From positions 1 through 64,000 of the forward strand of contig JAFZFQ010000037.1 of NCBI GenBank assembly GCA_017555825.1: DNA of 64,000 nucleotides, given 5' to 3'. This stretch comes from Bacteroidaceae bacterium (GTDB lineage: Bacteria; Bacteroidota; Bacteroidia; Bacteroidales; Barnesiellaceae_A). The notes under the pieces are model-generated. The model saw only the letters and a list, made by a program, of their open reading frames with translations, was not told the origin of the DNA and ran no database searches. This document shows, in pieces, positions 26,163 to 35,557 of this stretch (the stretch's first letter is position 1; each line of letters opens with the position of its first letter). The translations under genes were made by a program, and so were the position numbers.

Positions 26163-27734
26163 ATGATAACACTTATCACACAAATAGTATTGCTTCTTGC
26201 CCTCATCATCTATGTGGGTGTGGCGTTGAAGTATGAGTTGCAAATGTTGCAACAAAACAGCTATCGCAACGATCGTTATATGAGATGGATGAAGAACAAC
26301 GGCGACTCATCATCGCCTCGTCGTCTCGTACTCTATTTCCTTCTGCTCATATCTTGCACACGCTTTACCCCCGAGATTATCCATCCCTTTATTGCGGTGG
26401 TGCTGGTGGTATTTGCCGTGCGTGAGTTGCGCATGAAGTACAAGAAACCTCTTGTTTTTACCCAACGTGCTACTCGTCTCTACATCGCTATGTGGGTTTG
26501 TGTGCTATGTGTTGTTGCCGTGTTTGCAGTAGCTACACGCTACTCTATCTATGCAGTGCTTTTGGCATTGCTCGCATCGGCGGCTTTCTCGTGGGTGGTA
26601 CTCATGGCTGCCAATATGCTTATGCACCCCATCGAACTTCAAATAAACAAAGGCTTTTATAACGAGGCCAAGAAGATACTTGAGTCAATGCCCAATTTGC
26701 GCATCATCGGTGTTACCGGTAGCTATGGCAAGACCAGTACCAAGCACTATTTGTATCGCATCCTTAGCGAGAAGTACAATGTGTTGATGACTCCCGGTAG
26801 CTTCAATACACCTATGGGAGTGATACGCACCGTGCGCGAAATGATGAAACCCTATTATGATGTCTTCATCGTAGAGATGGGTGCCAAGCAGTTGGGCGAC
26901 ATCAAAGAGATATGCGACCTTGTGTGCCCCACAATAGGTATTGTTACTGCTGTGGGCGAGCAACACTTGGAGTCGTTCAAGAGCATTGAGAATGTGCAAC
27001 GCACCAAGTTTGAGCTTGTAGATGCGCTACCTGCCGATGGCTTGGCAGTAGTGAACAATGACTTTGAATATATAGCCAATCGCAAGGTCGACAACGTGGC
27101 AGTGAAGCGTTATGCCCTTGGCGAAGGCTTCGACTATCATATAGAGAATGTTGAGTATGGCGAGGTAGAGACCCGCTTCACAGTGGTGGGCGAGGGACGT
27201 AGCATAGAGCTTGCCACCAAGTTGGTAGGCGATTGCAACTTGTCCAATCTTATGGCTTCGGTTATTGTGGCACTACACCTTGATGTGCCCGAGAAGTCTA
27301 TACGATATGGCGTGAGTCAAATAGAACAGGTGGAGCACCGCTTGAATATGAAGCGCACTCCCGGTGGCTTGTCTATTATCGACGACGCTTTCAACTCCAA
27401 TCCCGATGGTGCTCGCATGGCACTCGATGTGCTTGCGCGTATGAAGACCGGCAAACGCATTGTCATTACACCGGGTATGATAGAGTTGGGTGACAAGCAA
27501 GTGGAGTATAACAAGCGATTTGGCGAGCAAATGGCCTCAGCAGCCGACTATGTGATGATTGTGGGTGCATATAACCGCGAGGCAATCCTATCGGGTCTTG
27601 TAGAGGGTGGTATGTCGCAAGAGAATATATTCATAGCCGATAGCTTTGCCATAGCGCAAGGCCGATTAGTACAGATAGCCCGTGCCGGTGATGTGGTATT
27701 GTATGAAAATGACCTGCCCGACACGTTTAAGTAA
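26163..27734 (+). CDS. Membrane-anchored MurF-like Mur ligase
   Basis: A 523-residue member of the Mur ligase family, which joins amino acids or dipeptides to peptidoglycan precursors using ATP. It starts with four to five membrane helices (about 3-23 and 54-152) instead of the soluble UDP-substrate-binding domain of normal MurF. The ATPase core begins at GVTGSYGKTST (183-193, K190). MurF-like stretches follow, such as GSFNTPMGV, VEMGAKQLGDI and the middle-domain motif DDAFNSNPDG. The C-terminal ligase domain is complete. It lies between the hydrolase (11-base gap) and ddl (29-base gap). Ddl makes D-Ala-D-Ala, the dipeptide that MurF adds, so a MurF-type reaction on a membrane-held substrate is plausible. 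Confidence 0.85.
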   Translation: MITLITQIVLLLALIIYVGVALKYELQMLQQNSYRNDRYMRWMKNNGDSSSPRRLVLYFLLLISCTRFTPEIIHPFIAVVLVVFAVRELRMKYKKPLVFTQRATRLYIAMWVCVLCVVAVFAVATRYSIYAVLLALLASAAFSWVVLMAANMLMHPIELQINKGFYNEAKKILESMPNLRIIGVTGSYGKTSTKHYLYRILSEKYNVLMTPGSFNTPMGVIRTVREMMKPYYDVFIVEMGAKQLGDIKEICDLVCPTIGIVTAVGEQHLESFKSIENVQRTKFELVDALPADGLAVVNNDFEYIANRKVDNVAVKRYALGEGFDYHIENVEYGEVETRFTVVGEGRSIELATKLVGDCNLSNLMASVIVALHLDVPEKSIRYGVSQIEQVEHRLNMKRTPGGLSIIDDAFNSNPDGARMALDVLARMKTGKRIVITPGMIELGDKQVEYNKRFGEQMASAADYVMIVGAYNREAILSGLVEGGMSQENIFIADSFAIAQGRLVQIARAGDVVLYENDLPDTFK

Positions 27735-27763
27735 GCGAATAGAAAAAACAGAAAACTGAAATA

Positions 27764-28960
27764 ATGAAAACAACCGTAGGTGTATTTTTCGGAGGTCGCT
27801 CGGTAGAGCACGAAATATCGGTGCTTACTGCCCTCCAAGCTATGTATGCTTTTGATAGCAACAAATACAATATTGTGCCTGTATATATCTCGAAAGAGGG
27901 TCGCTGGTATAGTGGCGAGGCTCTCATGTCGGTGTCGAACTTCCGCGACATGAACGCCCTCAAGGCGCAATGCGAAGAGGTGTATATGAACCCCGAATTT
28001 GGCGATTACAACCTCTATCGTCGCAAGAAAAAACTCTTTGGCTCGCCCATCGTCACCACTTTGGATGTGGTAGTACCTGCCTTGCACGGTACAAATGGCG
28101 AGGATGGTGTATTCCAAGGTTTGTTGGAGACCATTGGTATTCCTTTTGCCGGATGTAACACCCTCTCGGCAGCCATCGGTATGGACAAGATTGTAATGAA
28201 GATGGTACTTGAGAGCTGCAATATACCCATTGTAGACTATGTGTGGTTTACCGACAAACAATGGTTTACCGACCGTGATCGTTGGGCAGATGAGGTGGAG
28301 CAAAAGATAGGCTATCCCGTGATTGTAAAACCCGCCAACTTGGGCTCAAGTGTGGGTATATCGCGTGCCGACAACCGTGTGGAGTTTATGACCAAGGTCG
28401 ATGAGGCAAGTCGCTACTCTACTCGTTTGGTGGTAGAAGATTTGGTTGAAAACCTCAAAGAGATAAACTGCTCGGTGCTTGGCGATTGCGACGACTACAT
28501 GGCGTCGGTGTGCGAGGAGCCTATCAAGAGTGGTAAGATACTCTCTTACGAGGATAAATACATGGGCGGTAGCCAAGGCGAGAGTGGCATGCAAGCCAGC
28601 GAGAAGCGCATTCCTGCCGACCTCACTCCCGAGCAGACAGCTCGTGTGCAATTCTTGGCCGGAGAGACTTTCCGCGTGCTCTCGTGTCATGGTGTAGCTC
28701 GTGTCGATGTGATGATTGACGACAACACCGGCGACATCTATGTCAACGAAATCAACGCTATTCCCGGTTCGCTTTCGTTCTACTTGTGGGAGGCTACCAA
28801 AGTGCCCTTCGATGAGTTGATGGATCGTATGGTGCAGCTCGCCCTCAAGCGCAAGCGCGAGGCTGCCAACAAAACCGTGAGCTACACCCAAAACATCTTT
28901 GCCCTTGGTGGTGGCGGTGTAAAGGGTGCTAAAGGAGCCAAAGGTGCTAAGCTGAAATAA
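27764..28960 (+). CDS. ddl: D-alanine-D-alanine ligase
   Basis: ATP-grasp enzyme that joins two D-alanines for peptidoglycan. It has 398 residues against about 310-370 for most homologues. The substrate triad residues are visible by alignment with E. coli DdlB: the glutamate in GGRSVEHEIS, the serine in LGSSVGIS, and the tyrosine in the omega-loop SYEDKY. The Lys-Tyr pair argues for D-Ala-D-Ala, not D-Ala-D-lactate, as the product. After the catalytic domain comes an odd tail, GGGGVKGAKGAKGAKLK, with three GAK units. It is the last gene of the hydrolase-MurF-ddl operon and is followed by a terminator. Confidence 0.95.
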   Translation: MKTTVGVFFGGRSVEHEISVLTALQAMYAFDSNKYNIVPVYISKEGRWYSGEALMSVSNFRDMNALKAQCEEVYMNPEFGDYNLYRRKKKLFGSPIVTTLDVVVPALHGTNGEDGVFQGLLETIGIPFAGCNTLSAAIGMDKIVMKMVLESCNIPIVDYVWFTDKQWFTDRDRWADEVEQKIGYPVIVKPANLGSSVGISRADNRVEFMTKVDEASRYSTRLVVEDLVENLKEINCSVLGDCDDYMASVCEEPIKSGKILSYEDKYMGGSQGESGMQASEKRIPADLTPEQTARVQFLAGETFRVLSCHGVARVDVMIDDNTGDIYVNEINAIPGSLSFYLWEATKVPFDELMDRMVQLALKRKREAANKTVSYTQNIFALGGGGVKGAKGAKGAKLK

Positions 28961-28987
28961 TCTGAACCTATTAGTATATATGAGAGG

Positions 28988-29022
28988 GCAAGGGCGGCCG
29001 TGATGGTCGCCCTTGCTTTATT
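28988..29022. terminator. Terminator between converging ddl and gadB
   Basis: A 12-bp G+C-rich stem with one G-U pair (28988-28999 with 29005-29016) and a 5-base loop, followed by TTTATT on the plus strand. Confidence 0.8.
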
Positions 29023-29032
29023 GTGTGAGAGG

Positions 29033-30466
29033 CTATTTCTTGCAACAACCTGTATGAGTAAACATCTTATTGTGGTGATGCTCGTTGCGCTCCAAGGCAA
29101 TGCGCGAGGGTGTGGGGTGCTCAAGTTTTTCGAGCTCGGCAATGGCTGCGCGCATGTCGTCGAGTAGCATATCGGCCATGTCGCGGCTGAAGCCTTGACG
29201 CACCACGATGCGCATTACGACCATCTCTTCGATGTTCTTGGGCATGGTGTAGGCTGGTACCATCCAACCACTCTGTTTCAGTTTGTCTTGTAGGTCGTAG
29301 AGTGTCCACTTGGCTGTTTTGCTATAAGTACGACACATAAACCATATGAAGAGCGGGTTGACAACATCCTTGCAGTAATTGACGAATGGTGTCATCTTGC
29401 CTATCTCTTGGTGTAGATAGCGTGCTATCTCCATAGAGTTGTGCTGTACTTGTTTGTAGCCCTCATATCCGAGGCGGATAAATTGGTAGTATTGGCCCAA
29501 GATTTGAGCCGCCGGGCGTGAGAAGTTCAAGCCCACTTGCGTGATGTCGGCTCCTAAGTAATTGACCGAAAACGACATCTTGCCGGGCAAGTATTTCTTG
29601 TCTTTCCATACGACCCAACCGAGACCCGGATATACAAGGCCAAACTTGTGTCCCGATGTGCTGATAGACAATACCCATTTGAGGCGGAAATCCCAGCGTT
29701 TCTCGGGGTGTAGGAAGGGCAGGATGAAACCGCCCGATGCTGCATCGACGTGGATGGGTATATCGTGATGAGTGCGGGCATTGTACTCATCGAGTGCCTT
29801 GTCGAGCGCCTCTACATCGTCGTTGAGTCCGGTCCATGTAACACCTTGTATGGGTACAACACAGATAGTATTCTCATCGCACAGCGCCAAGGCGTCGTGA
29901 GGGTCGAGGGTGGGTTTTTCGAGCGATAGAGGTACGGTGCGCATCTCTATCTGCCACAAGTCGGCAAATTTTTCCCATACTACTTGGTAGCCCGTAGAGA
30001 TAACAAAATTGGGTTTGTCGGTGGGCTTGCCTTGTGCCATGCGACGCTCTTTCCAGCGCAACCAGGCAGCAACACCACCCAGCATACAAGCCTCGGACGA
30101 GCCGATAGCCAATGCGCCGGTTTTCCATTTATTCTGCTCGGGCGAGTTCCATAGGTTGGCCACTATATTTATACACTTGGCATTCATTACCGCCACGCGA
30201 GGATACTCGGTCTCATCTATATAATTGATAGCGATGGCCTCGTTCATGAGTTTGGTAGCAAAGGGATCCATGTAGGTGGTAACGAAGGTTGCCAGGTTGA
30301 GACGAGGTTGCGTCTGTGCAAAAGTCTCATTTTTCACCATCTGATAGGCAATCTCGGGTCGGGTACCATGTTGAGGAATGGCATCGACGGGCGAGGGTTG
30401 CAACATCTCTTCCGAGCCGAATACCGCTGCATGTTCGCAGCAACTTTTGTTTTCTGTTTTTTCCAT
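29033..30466 (-). CDS. gadB: Glutamate decarboxylase
   Basis: PLP enzyme that converts glutamate to GABA and uses up a proton, giving acid resistance. The 477-residue protein matches E. coli GadB closely: the PLP lysine is K274 (STSGHK; K276 in E. coli), and HVDAASGGF holds the PLP-pyridine aspartate. The C-terminus (KMFTHTGCCKK) keeps the HT that in E. coli GadB plugs the active site at neutral pH, with five extra residues after it. The cytosolic enzyme needs an antiporter. The likely partner gadC is in this window but about 19 kb away. An MFS gene is divergent from it. Confidence 0.95.
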   Translation of the reverse strand: MEKTENKSCCEHAAVFGSEEMLQPSPVDAIPQHGTRPEIAYQMVKNETFAQTQPRLNLATFVTTYMDPFATKLMNEAIAINYIDETEYPRVAVMNAKCINIVANLWNSPEQNKWKTGALAIGSSEACMLGGVAAWLRWKERRMAQGKPTDKPNFVISTGYQVVWEKFADLWQIEMRTVPLSLEKPTLDPHDALALCDENTICVVPIQGVTWTGLNDDVEALDKALDEYNARTHHDIPIHVDAASGGFILPFLHPEKRWDFRLKWVLSISTSGHKFGLVYPGLGWVVWKDKKYLPGKMSFSVNYLGADITQVGLNFSRPAAQILGQYYQFIRLGYEGYKQVQHNSMEIARYLHQEIGKMTPFVNYCKDVVNPLFIWFMCRTYSKTAKWTLYDLQDKLKQSGWMVPAYTMPKNIEEMVVMRIVVRQGFSRDMADMLLDDMRAAIAELEKLEHPTPSRIALERNEHHHNKMFTHTGCCKK

Positions 30467-30640
30467 AATCCTAATTTCGTTTTATAAGATTTAGCAGTAT
30501 TCACAAAACGTATTCTTGCAGCCAATGGTTGCTTGCAATAAGCATTATTAGTCCTTTTTGTCTTTTGCCAACGTGTGTCGTATGAGTGCTGAACACAAGC
30601 CTGCGATTGCGTGTTAATATTGCCACAAAACGATAATATT

Positions 30641-31858
30641 ATGAAAGTAGAAACCGGACGGGGACGCATACCCCTCATTACCCTCTTGGGTATTTGGTCT
30701 ATCTCGGCACTCAATGCACTGCCGGGACTGGCCGTTTCGCCTATATTGGGCGAGTTGCAAAAAATCTTTCCACACGCTACCGAGTTGGATATACAGATGC
30801 TCACGTCGTTGCCATCACTCATGATTATACCCTTTGTGTTGTTGGCGGGTAAGCTCACCGAGCGCATCGATAATATACGTCTGTTGCAGGTGGGCTTGGT
30901 TATCTTTGTATTGAGCGGTGTACTCTATCTTATGTCTAACAAGATGTGGCAACTTGTGGCAGTGAGTGGCTTGTTGGGTGTAGGCTCGGGATTGATTATT
31001 CCGCTTTCAACGGGCTTGATAGGCCGATTCTTTGTTGGTCGCTATCGCACCAAGCAGTTCGGTCTGAGCTCGGCCATTACCAACCTTACCCTTGTTATAG
31101 CTACCGTTATAGCGGGCTATCTGGCCGAGATAGAGTGGCACTTGCCCTTTATTGTATACCTATTGCCCATCGTTTCTATTATCCTGTCGTTCCAGTTGCG
31201 CAAGGCGCTCTCGCAAGAGCCCGAGCCTTCGCCCGAGATAGATCACACCGACAACGGCCTGCGTCCGCATGTAAAGGTGGGTAGCAACGGTATAGGAGTG
31301 CATCACCTCATCGAAGTTATGTTGTTCTATGGTATGGTTACATACTTGGTGGTTATTGTGAGCCTCAACCTGCCCTTCCTTATCGAAGAGCGAGGCATGC
31401 CCTCGGGATTGTCGGGTACCTATATTGCTCTCTTCTTCCTTGCTATCATGGCGCCGGGATTCATACTCAATCGTCTCATAGATATATGGGGTAGAGCCAC
31501 ACAATTGTGGAGTATGCTCATGATAGTTGTAGGCCTGGGCTTGATTGTTGTCACTACCAACGAGTGGTTCGTGGGTCTCGGATGTGTCAGTGCCGGAGTG
31601 GGATATGGCATTATACAGCCCATTATGTACGACCGCACCACGCACATTGTATTGCCTCACAAGAGTACCCTTGCCCTGGCATGTGTCATGGCGATGAACT
31701 ATGTGGCTATCTTGGTGTGTCCGTTTGTGGTGAAACTCTTTGAGATAATCATGCACGATACGAGTCAGCTCTTTGCCTTCAAGCTCAATACCTTCTTGGC
31801 AGCTGTTACGATGTTGGTAGCCTTTATATATCGCAAATCGGCGCTGTTCGACAATTAA
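30641..31858 (+). CDS. Major facilitator superfamily transporter
   Basis: A 405-residue MFS permease with about 12 membrane helices and the central loop near 195-225. The ATG at 30641 (MKVETGRG) is preferred over an in-frame GTG 10 codons upstream, which adds a polar stretch with no family support. The motif GKLTERIDNIRLLQ after helix 2 corresponds to MFS motif A in weakened form. The substrate is unknown; it looks like a drug/metabolite exporter of the 12-TMS group. It diverges from gadB (174-base gap), which hints at but does not show shared control. Its stop is 2 bases from the converging WYL gene. Confidence 0.8.
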   Translation: MKVETGRGRIPLITLLGIWSISALNALPGLAVSPILGELQKIFPHATELDIQMLTSLPSLMIIPFVLLAGKLTERIDNIRLLQVGLVIFVLSGVLYLMSNKMWQLVAVSGLLGVGSGLIIPLSTGLIGRFFVGRYRTKQFGLSSAITNLTLVIATVIAGYLAEIEWHLPFIVYLLPIVSIILSFQLRKALSQEPEPSPEIDHTDNGLRPHVKVGSNGIGVHHLIEVMLFYGMVTYLVVIVSLNLPFLIEERGMPSGLSGTYIALFFLAIMAPGFILNRLIDIWGRATQLWSMLMIVVGLGLIVVTTNEWFVGLGCVSAGVGYGIIQPIMYDRTTHIVLPHKSTLALACVMAMNYVAILVCPFVVKLFEIIMHDTSQLFAFKLNTFLAAVTMLVAFIYRKSALFDN

Positions 31859-31860
31859 AT

Positions 31861-32757
31861 CTATTTGTATAGGTCGAGAGCAGCTTGCAGTTTGTTGCGT
31901 ATCTCGTTGCGCAATTTTGCCGGCGATATAACCTCTATTTCTCGTCCCAGCGAGAGTAGTTCTTGTATGAGGTCGTAGGTGATGTACATGTTGTATATAA
32001 AATCGACGTAGCCATCGCCCACCTCATACTCGCGCTGTGAGTGGTGAAGGGGTAGGGCGCGCAAGTATTGGGCTTGTCGCATGGTCGCTCGCAGGCGTAT
32101 AGCCTCGGGTTGCTCATCGCTGCGTATCACGCCAAACGATTGTGCAAAGTAGTTGGCAGGGTTGAAGTCGGCGGGAAACTCAAATGTATCGGTTGTGAGC
32201 GAGAGCTCTACCACGCGGTCGAGGGCATAGGTCTTGATGTGGCGATCCTTGCGGTTGTAGCCTATTACATACCATCGCTTGCGGAATGCCTTGACAAAAT
32301 AGGGCTCCAGCTCTACCTTTTGTGCCGACATTTTCCAGAAGGCATGGTATGTCATGCGTATCACATGCCCCTGTTGCATGGCCTCGGTTATAGTGGCCAT
32401 ATAGTCGTTGCCCGAAGGGATATGTTCGGGTATGATGCGCTCGGCCATATCGGCACCATGGCGCATGAGGTAGTTGACCGACAGTGAGTCAAACAACCAC
32501 TTTTGCAGGTCGCTGCTCTTGTCGGGTTGTGCCTGCTCGATGTAATACTCGTAGGTCGATGTGTCGCAAAGGATGTTCACATCAAAAAGATTCTCGGCTC
32601 CCTCGCGGTAGTTGCAGAAGGTGCGTCGGGTGAGAGGGTTGCCATCTGAGAGGTCGCTCTGCAACCACAGTCGCTCTATCTCGCCACGAGTGATGCGCTT
32701 GTAGCGCCACACTGTGTCGAAAAACCACATGTATCGTTGTATAATACTTTGCGACAT
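31861..32757 (-). CDS. WYL-domain transcriptional regulator
   Basis: A 298-residue regulator with an N-terminal winged-helix region (about 1-75, with ITRGEIERLWLQSDLSDG) and a WYL domain (about 120-225). The WYL hallmark appears as KRWYVIGYNRKDRHIKTY. A C-terminal WCX-type extension follows. WYL domains sense nucleic acids or nucleotides and often control DNA-damage or defence genes. Here no defence genes are close by. It follows the flavodoxin-ferredoxin gene by 3 bases on the same strand, so those two are co-transcribed. Target genes are unknown. Confidence 0.85.
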   Translation of the reverse strand: MSQSIIQRYMWFFDTVWRYKRITRGEIERLWLQSDLSDGNPLTRRTFCNYREGAENLFDVNILCDTSTYEYYIEQAQPDKSSDLQKWLFDSLSVNYLMRHGADMAERIIPEHIPSGNDYMATITEAMQQGHVIRMTYHAFWKMSAQKVELEPYFVKAFRKRWYVIGYNRKDRHIKTYALDRVVELSLTTDTFEFPADFNPANYFAQSFGVIRSDEQPEAIRLRATMRQAQYLRALPLHHSQREYEVGDGYVDFIYNMYITYDLIQELLSLGREIEVISPAKLRNEIRNKLQAALDLYK

Positions 32758-32760
32758 AAC

Positions 32761-33582
32761 CTATAGAGTTGTTACCGGCGATTTTCTTTTCTTGAAGCAC
32801 TGTGATAGTATGGGGGCATAGGGTGTGTCGAGCTTGCGAGCTTTGGTAGGACACCCTTTTACGCAAGCACAGCACTTGATGCAACGAGTCGTGTCGGTAT
32901 GTAGGCAATTGCCGGCCTCGATAGCACCTGTGGGGCACAGCTTGGCACACTTGCCACACCGCTTGCACTTGTGGTCAATAACCTCTACGTGTGGCTTTAC
33001 ACCCGACTTGTTGCGACGTTGTTTCAGTACAAAGAGCACAAATCGAATGGTCGAGAAAATAGAGTTGCGAGGCTCTTTCAGAGTTGCAATGTCGATGCGC
33101 TTGGGGTGCTTGGCACAACTCAACTTCTCGGCAATAGCCTTGCCCCATGCACGGGCATCGGCCAGGTCGGTAGCGTCGGGGCGACCTGTGGCTATGGGGT
33201 GTTGCGATGTGCTATATGAGTGCTCACCTACAAAGGCCCCGACAGCTACGGGAACAAATCCGCGACTGCGCACAAACTCATAGAGTTGTTCGGCAGCTTC
33301 TTCATAGGCACGGTTGCCATACACTACGATGGGCACAACAGGTGTGTTGTTGCCACGCATGGCATCGAGGCGTTGCAGTGCTATGGGCGCTACCTTGCCA
33401 CCATATACAGGGACAGATACAATGACCAACTCGTTGCTCTCGAAATGCAAATTCTCGGGAGTGCGGTAGGTTGCATCAACAATACGGCTCTCGTAGCGAC
33501 AACCATCGGCCACGGCCATTGCCACCTTGCGCGATGTGCCGGTGGGCGAAAACAAAACGATAGAAACTGTGGTTATATTCAT
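32761..33582 (-). CDS. EFR1-type flavodoxin-ferredoxin fusion protein
   Basis: A 273-residue redox protein with an N-terminal flavodoxin-like domain and a C-terminal ferredoxin domain. The FMN phosphate loop is FSPTGTSRK (about 11-19). Two [4Fe-4S] motifs follow, CKRCGKCAKLCP and CIKCCACVKGCP. The start MNITTVSIVLFS (33582) is chosen because an upstream in-frame extension of 37 codons would run through the -7 box at 33588-33595. This EFR1 family is found mostly in anaerobes and probably passes electrons between reductases; the true partner is unknown. The WYL regulator gene follows after 3 bases. Confidence 0.85.
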   Translation of the reverse strand: MNITTVSIVLFSPTGTSRKVAMAVADGCRYESRIVDATYRTPENLHFESNELVIVSVPVYGGKVAPIALQRLDAMRGNNTPVVPIVVYGNRAYEEAAEQLYEFVRSRGFVPVAVGAFVGEHSYSTSQHPIATGRPDATDLADARAWGKAIAEKLSCAKHPKRIDIATLKEPRNSIFSTIRFVLFVLKQRRNKSGVKPHVEVIDHKCKRCGKCAKLCPTGAIEAGNCLHTDTTRCIKCCACVKGCPTKARKLDTPYAPILSQCFKKRKSPVTTL

Positions 33583-33587
33583 AATGA

Positions 33588-33595
33588 CAAAGGTA
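33588..33595 (-). promoter_or_regulatory. -7 box abutting the EFR1-type gene start
   Basis: The minus strand reads TACCTTTG, an exact match, ending 5 bases before the ATG at 33582. The transcript would start on or very near the start codon, so a leaderless message is likely. Confidence 0.45.
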
Positions 33596-33772
33596 GCGAA
33601 TAGTGTGTGAAAAAACGAACTTATTTCTCTTTTTTCGTATCGCCTCGTAGCGGTCATACCCTTGATGCTCAATTTGCAAAGCGCAGTTTGCAAACAACAC
33701 AGCGATTTGAAAATTTTAGCATCTATTGAGGAAATAAATCTTTATTAAATCGTTTACTTGCAGAAAAAGTAT

Positions 33773-33780
33773 TAATTTTG
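33773..33780 (+). promoter_or_regulatory. -7 box for pckA
   Basis: TAATTTTG is an exact TAnnTTTG match 72 bases before the pckA start. No TTG lies at ideal -33 spacing. Confidence 0.45.
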
Positions 33781-33852
33781 CACTGCTTCAATAAAATGGA
33801 GTTTAATTAGGTAAGAAAGATTAGTTTAAATAACCAAAAAGATTTATTAGAA

Positions 33853-35460
33853 ATGGCAACATTAGACTTGACAAAGTACGGTATTAACGGAACAACCGAA
33901 GTACTGCACAACCCCTCTTATGATCAACTCTTTGCCGAGGAGACTCTTCCCGGTCTTGAAGGCTATGAAGTAGGTCAAGTAACAGAATTGGGTGCTGTAA
34001 ACGTAATGACAGGTATCTACACCGGTCGTTCGCCCAAAGATAAATTTTTCGTTTACGATGAGGTTTCTAAAAACACTGTATGGTGGACCTCAGAAGAATA
34101 TAAAAACGATAACAAACCCGTTTCGCAAGAGACTTGGAACTCATTGAAAGACCTCGCTATCAAAGAGTTGTCAAACAAGAAACTCTATGTAGTAGATACT
34201 TTCTGCGGTGCCAACGAGAACTCACGCCTCAAAGTACGTTTCATCGTTGAGGTTGCATGGCAAGCTCACTTTGTAACCAACATGTTTATTCGCCCCACAG
34301 CCGAGGAGTTGGCCAACTATGGCGAGCCCGACTTCGTTGTTTACAACGCTTCTAAGGCTAAAGTTGAGAACTGGCAAGAGCTCGGCCTCAACAGCGAGAC
34401 TGCCGTAGTATTCAACCTCACAAGCAAAGAGCAAGTTATCATCAACACTTGGTATGGTGGTGAGATGAAGAAAGGTATGTTCTCTATCATGAACTACCTC
34501 CTCCCCTTGCGAGGTATGGCTTCAATGCACTGCTCGGCCAACACCGACATGAACAATGAGAACACAGCTATCTTCTTCGGTCTCTCTGGCACAGGTAAGA
34601 CTACTCTCTCTACCGACCCCAAACGTCTCCTCATCGGTGACGACGAGCACGGCTGGGATGACGAGGGTGTGTTCAACTTCGAAGGTGGTTGCTACGCCAA
34701 GGTTATCAACCTCAGCAAAGAGAACGAGCCCGACATCTACAACGCTATCAAGCGCGACGCTCTCCTTGAGAACGTTACTGTTGATGCCAACGGTAAGATC
34801 GACTTCAACGACAAGTCGGTTACTGAGAACACTCGTGTATCATATCCTATCTTCCACATCAACAACATCGTACGTCCCCAATCTAAGGGTCCCGCTGCTA
34901 AGAGCGTAATCTTCCTTTCGGCCGACGCTTTCGGTGTATTGCCTCCCGTTTCTATCTTGAACGCTGAGCAAACTAAGTACTACTTCCTCTCTGGTTTCAC
35001 TGCTAAGTTGGCCGGTACAGAGCGTGGTATTACTGAGCCCACTCCCACATTCTCTGCTTGCTTCGGTGCTGCTTTCTTGTCATTGCACCCCACTAAGTAT
35101 GCCGAGGAGTTGGTTAAGAAGATGGAGAAATCGGGCGCTAAGGCCTACCTCGTAAACACTGGTTGGAACGGTACAGGCAAGCGTATCTCTATCCGCGATA
35201 CTCGTGGTATCATCGATGCTATCCTCGATGGTTCTATCGACAAAGCTCCTACAAAACAAATTCCTTACTTCTCATTCACAGTGCCCACAGAGTTGCCCGG
35301 TGTTGATCCCGCAATTCTCGATCCTCGCGACACTTACGCTTGCGCTTGCGAGTGGGAAGAGAAGGCCAAAGACCTCGCTGGTCGCTTCATCAAGAACTTC
35401 AACAAGTTCACTGGCAACGAAGCTGGTAAGGCTCTCGTAGCAGCAGGTCCCCAACTCTAA
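33853..35460 (+). CDS. pckA: Phosphoenolpyruvate carboxykinase (ATP)
   Basis: Interconverts oxaloacetate and PEP with ATP/ADP. In gut Bacteroidales it mainly runs toward oxaloacetate, fixing CO2 and yielding ATP on the way to succinate. The 535-residue length is standard. The kinase P-loop GLSGTGKTT (243-251) and the kinase-2 stretch [20 protein letters not shown] are clear. Codon use is more biased than in the neighbours (for example many CTC, GGT, AAC and AAG codons), as expected for a very highly expressed enzyme. It has its own promoter and a strong terminator. Confidence 0.97.
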   Translation: MATLDLTKYGINGTTEVLHNPSYDQLFAEETLPGLEGYEVGQVTELGAVNVMTGIYTGRSPKDKFFVYDEVSKNTVWWTSEEYKNDNKPVSQETWNSLKDLAIKELSNKKLYVVDTFCGANENSRLKVRFIVEVAWQAHFVTNMFIRPTAEELANYGEPDFVVYNASKAKVENWQELGLNSETAVVFNLTSKEQVIINTWYGGEMKKGMFSIMNYLLPLRGMASMHCSANTDMNNENTAIFFGLSGTGKTTLSTDPKRLLIGDDEHGWDDEGVFNFEGGCYAKVINLSKENEPDIYNAIKRDALLENVTVDANGKIDFNDKSVTENTRVSYPIFHINNIVRPQSKGPAAKSVIFLSADAFGVLPPVSILNAEQTKYYFLSGFTAKLAGTERGITEPTPTFSACFGAAFLSLHPTKYAEELVKKMEKSGAKAYLVNTGWNGTGKRISIRDTRGIIDAILDGSIDKAPTKQIPYFSFTVPTELPGVDPAILDPRDTYACACEWEEKAKDLAGRFIKNFNKFTGNEAGKALVAAGPQL

Positions 35461-35491
35461 TCGAAGTAGTGTAATACACACTATACAGCCC

Positions 35492-35524
35492 GAGGCCGTG
35501 TCCGCAAGACACGGCCTCTTTTTT
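35492..35524 (+). terminator. Terminator of pckA
   Basis: GAGGCCGTGTC (35492-35502) pairs perfectly with 35508-35518 around a 5-base loop, then six T residues. Confidence 0.9.
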
Positions 35525-35557
35525 ATCATTAATATTAATAAGTGTTATTTACCCCCC

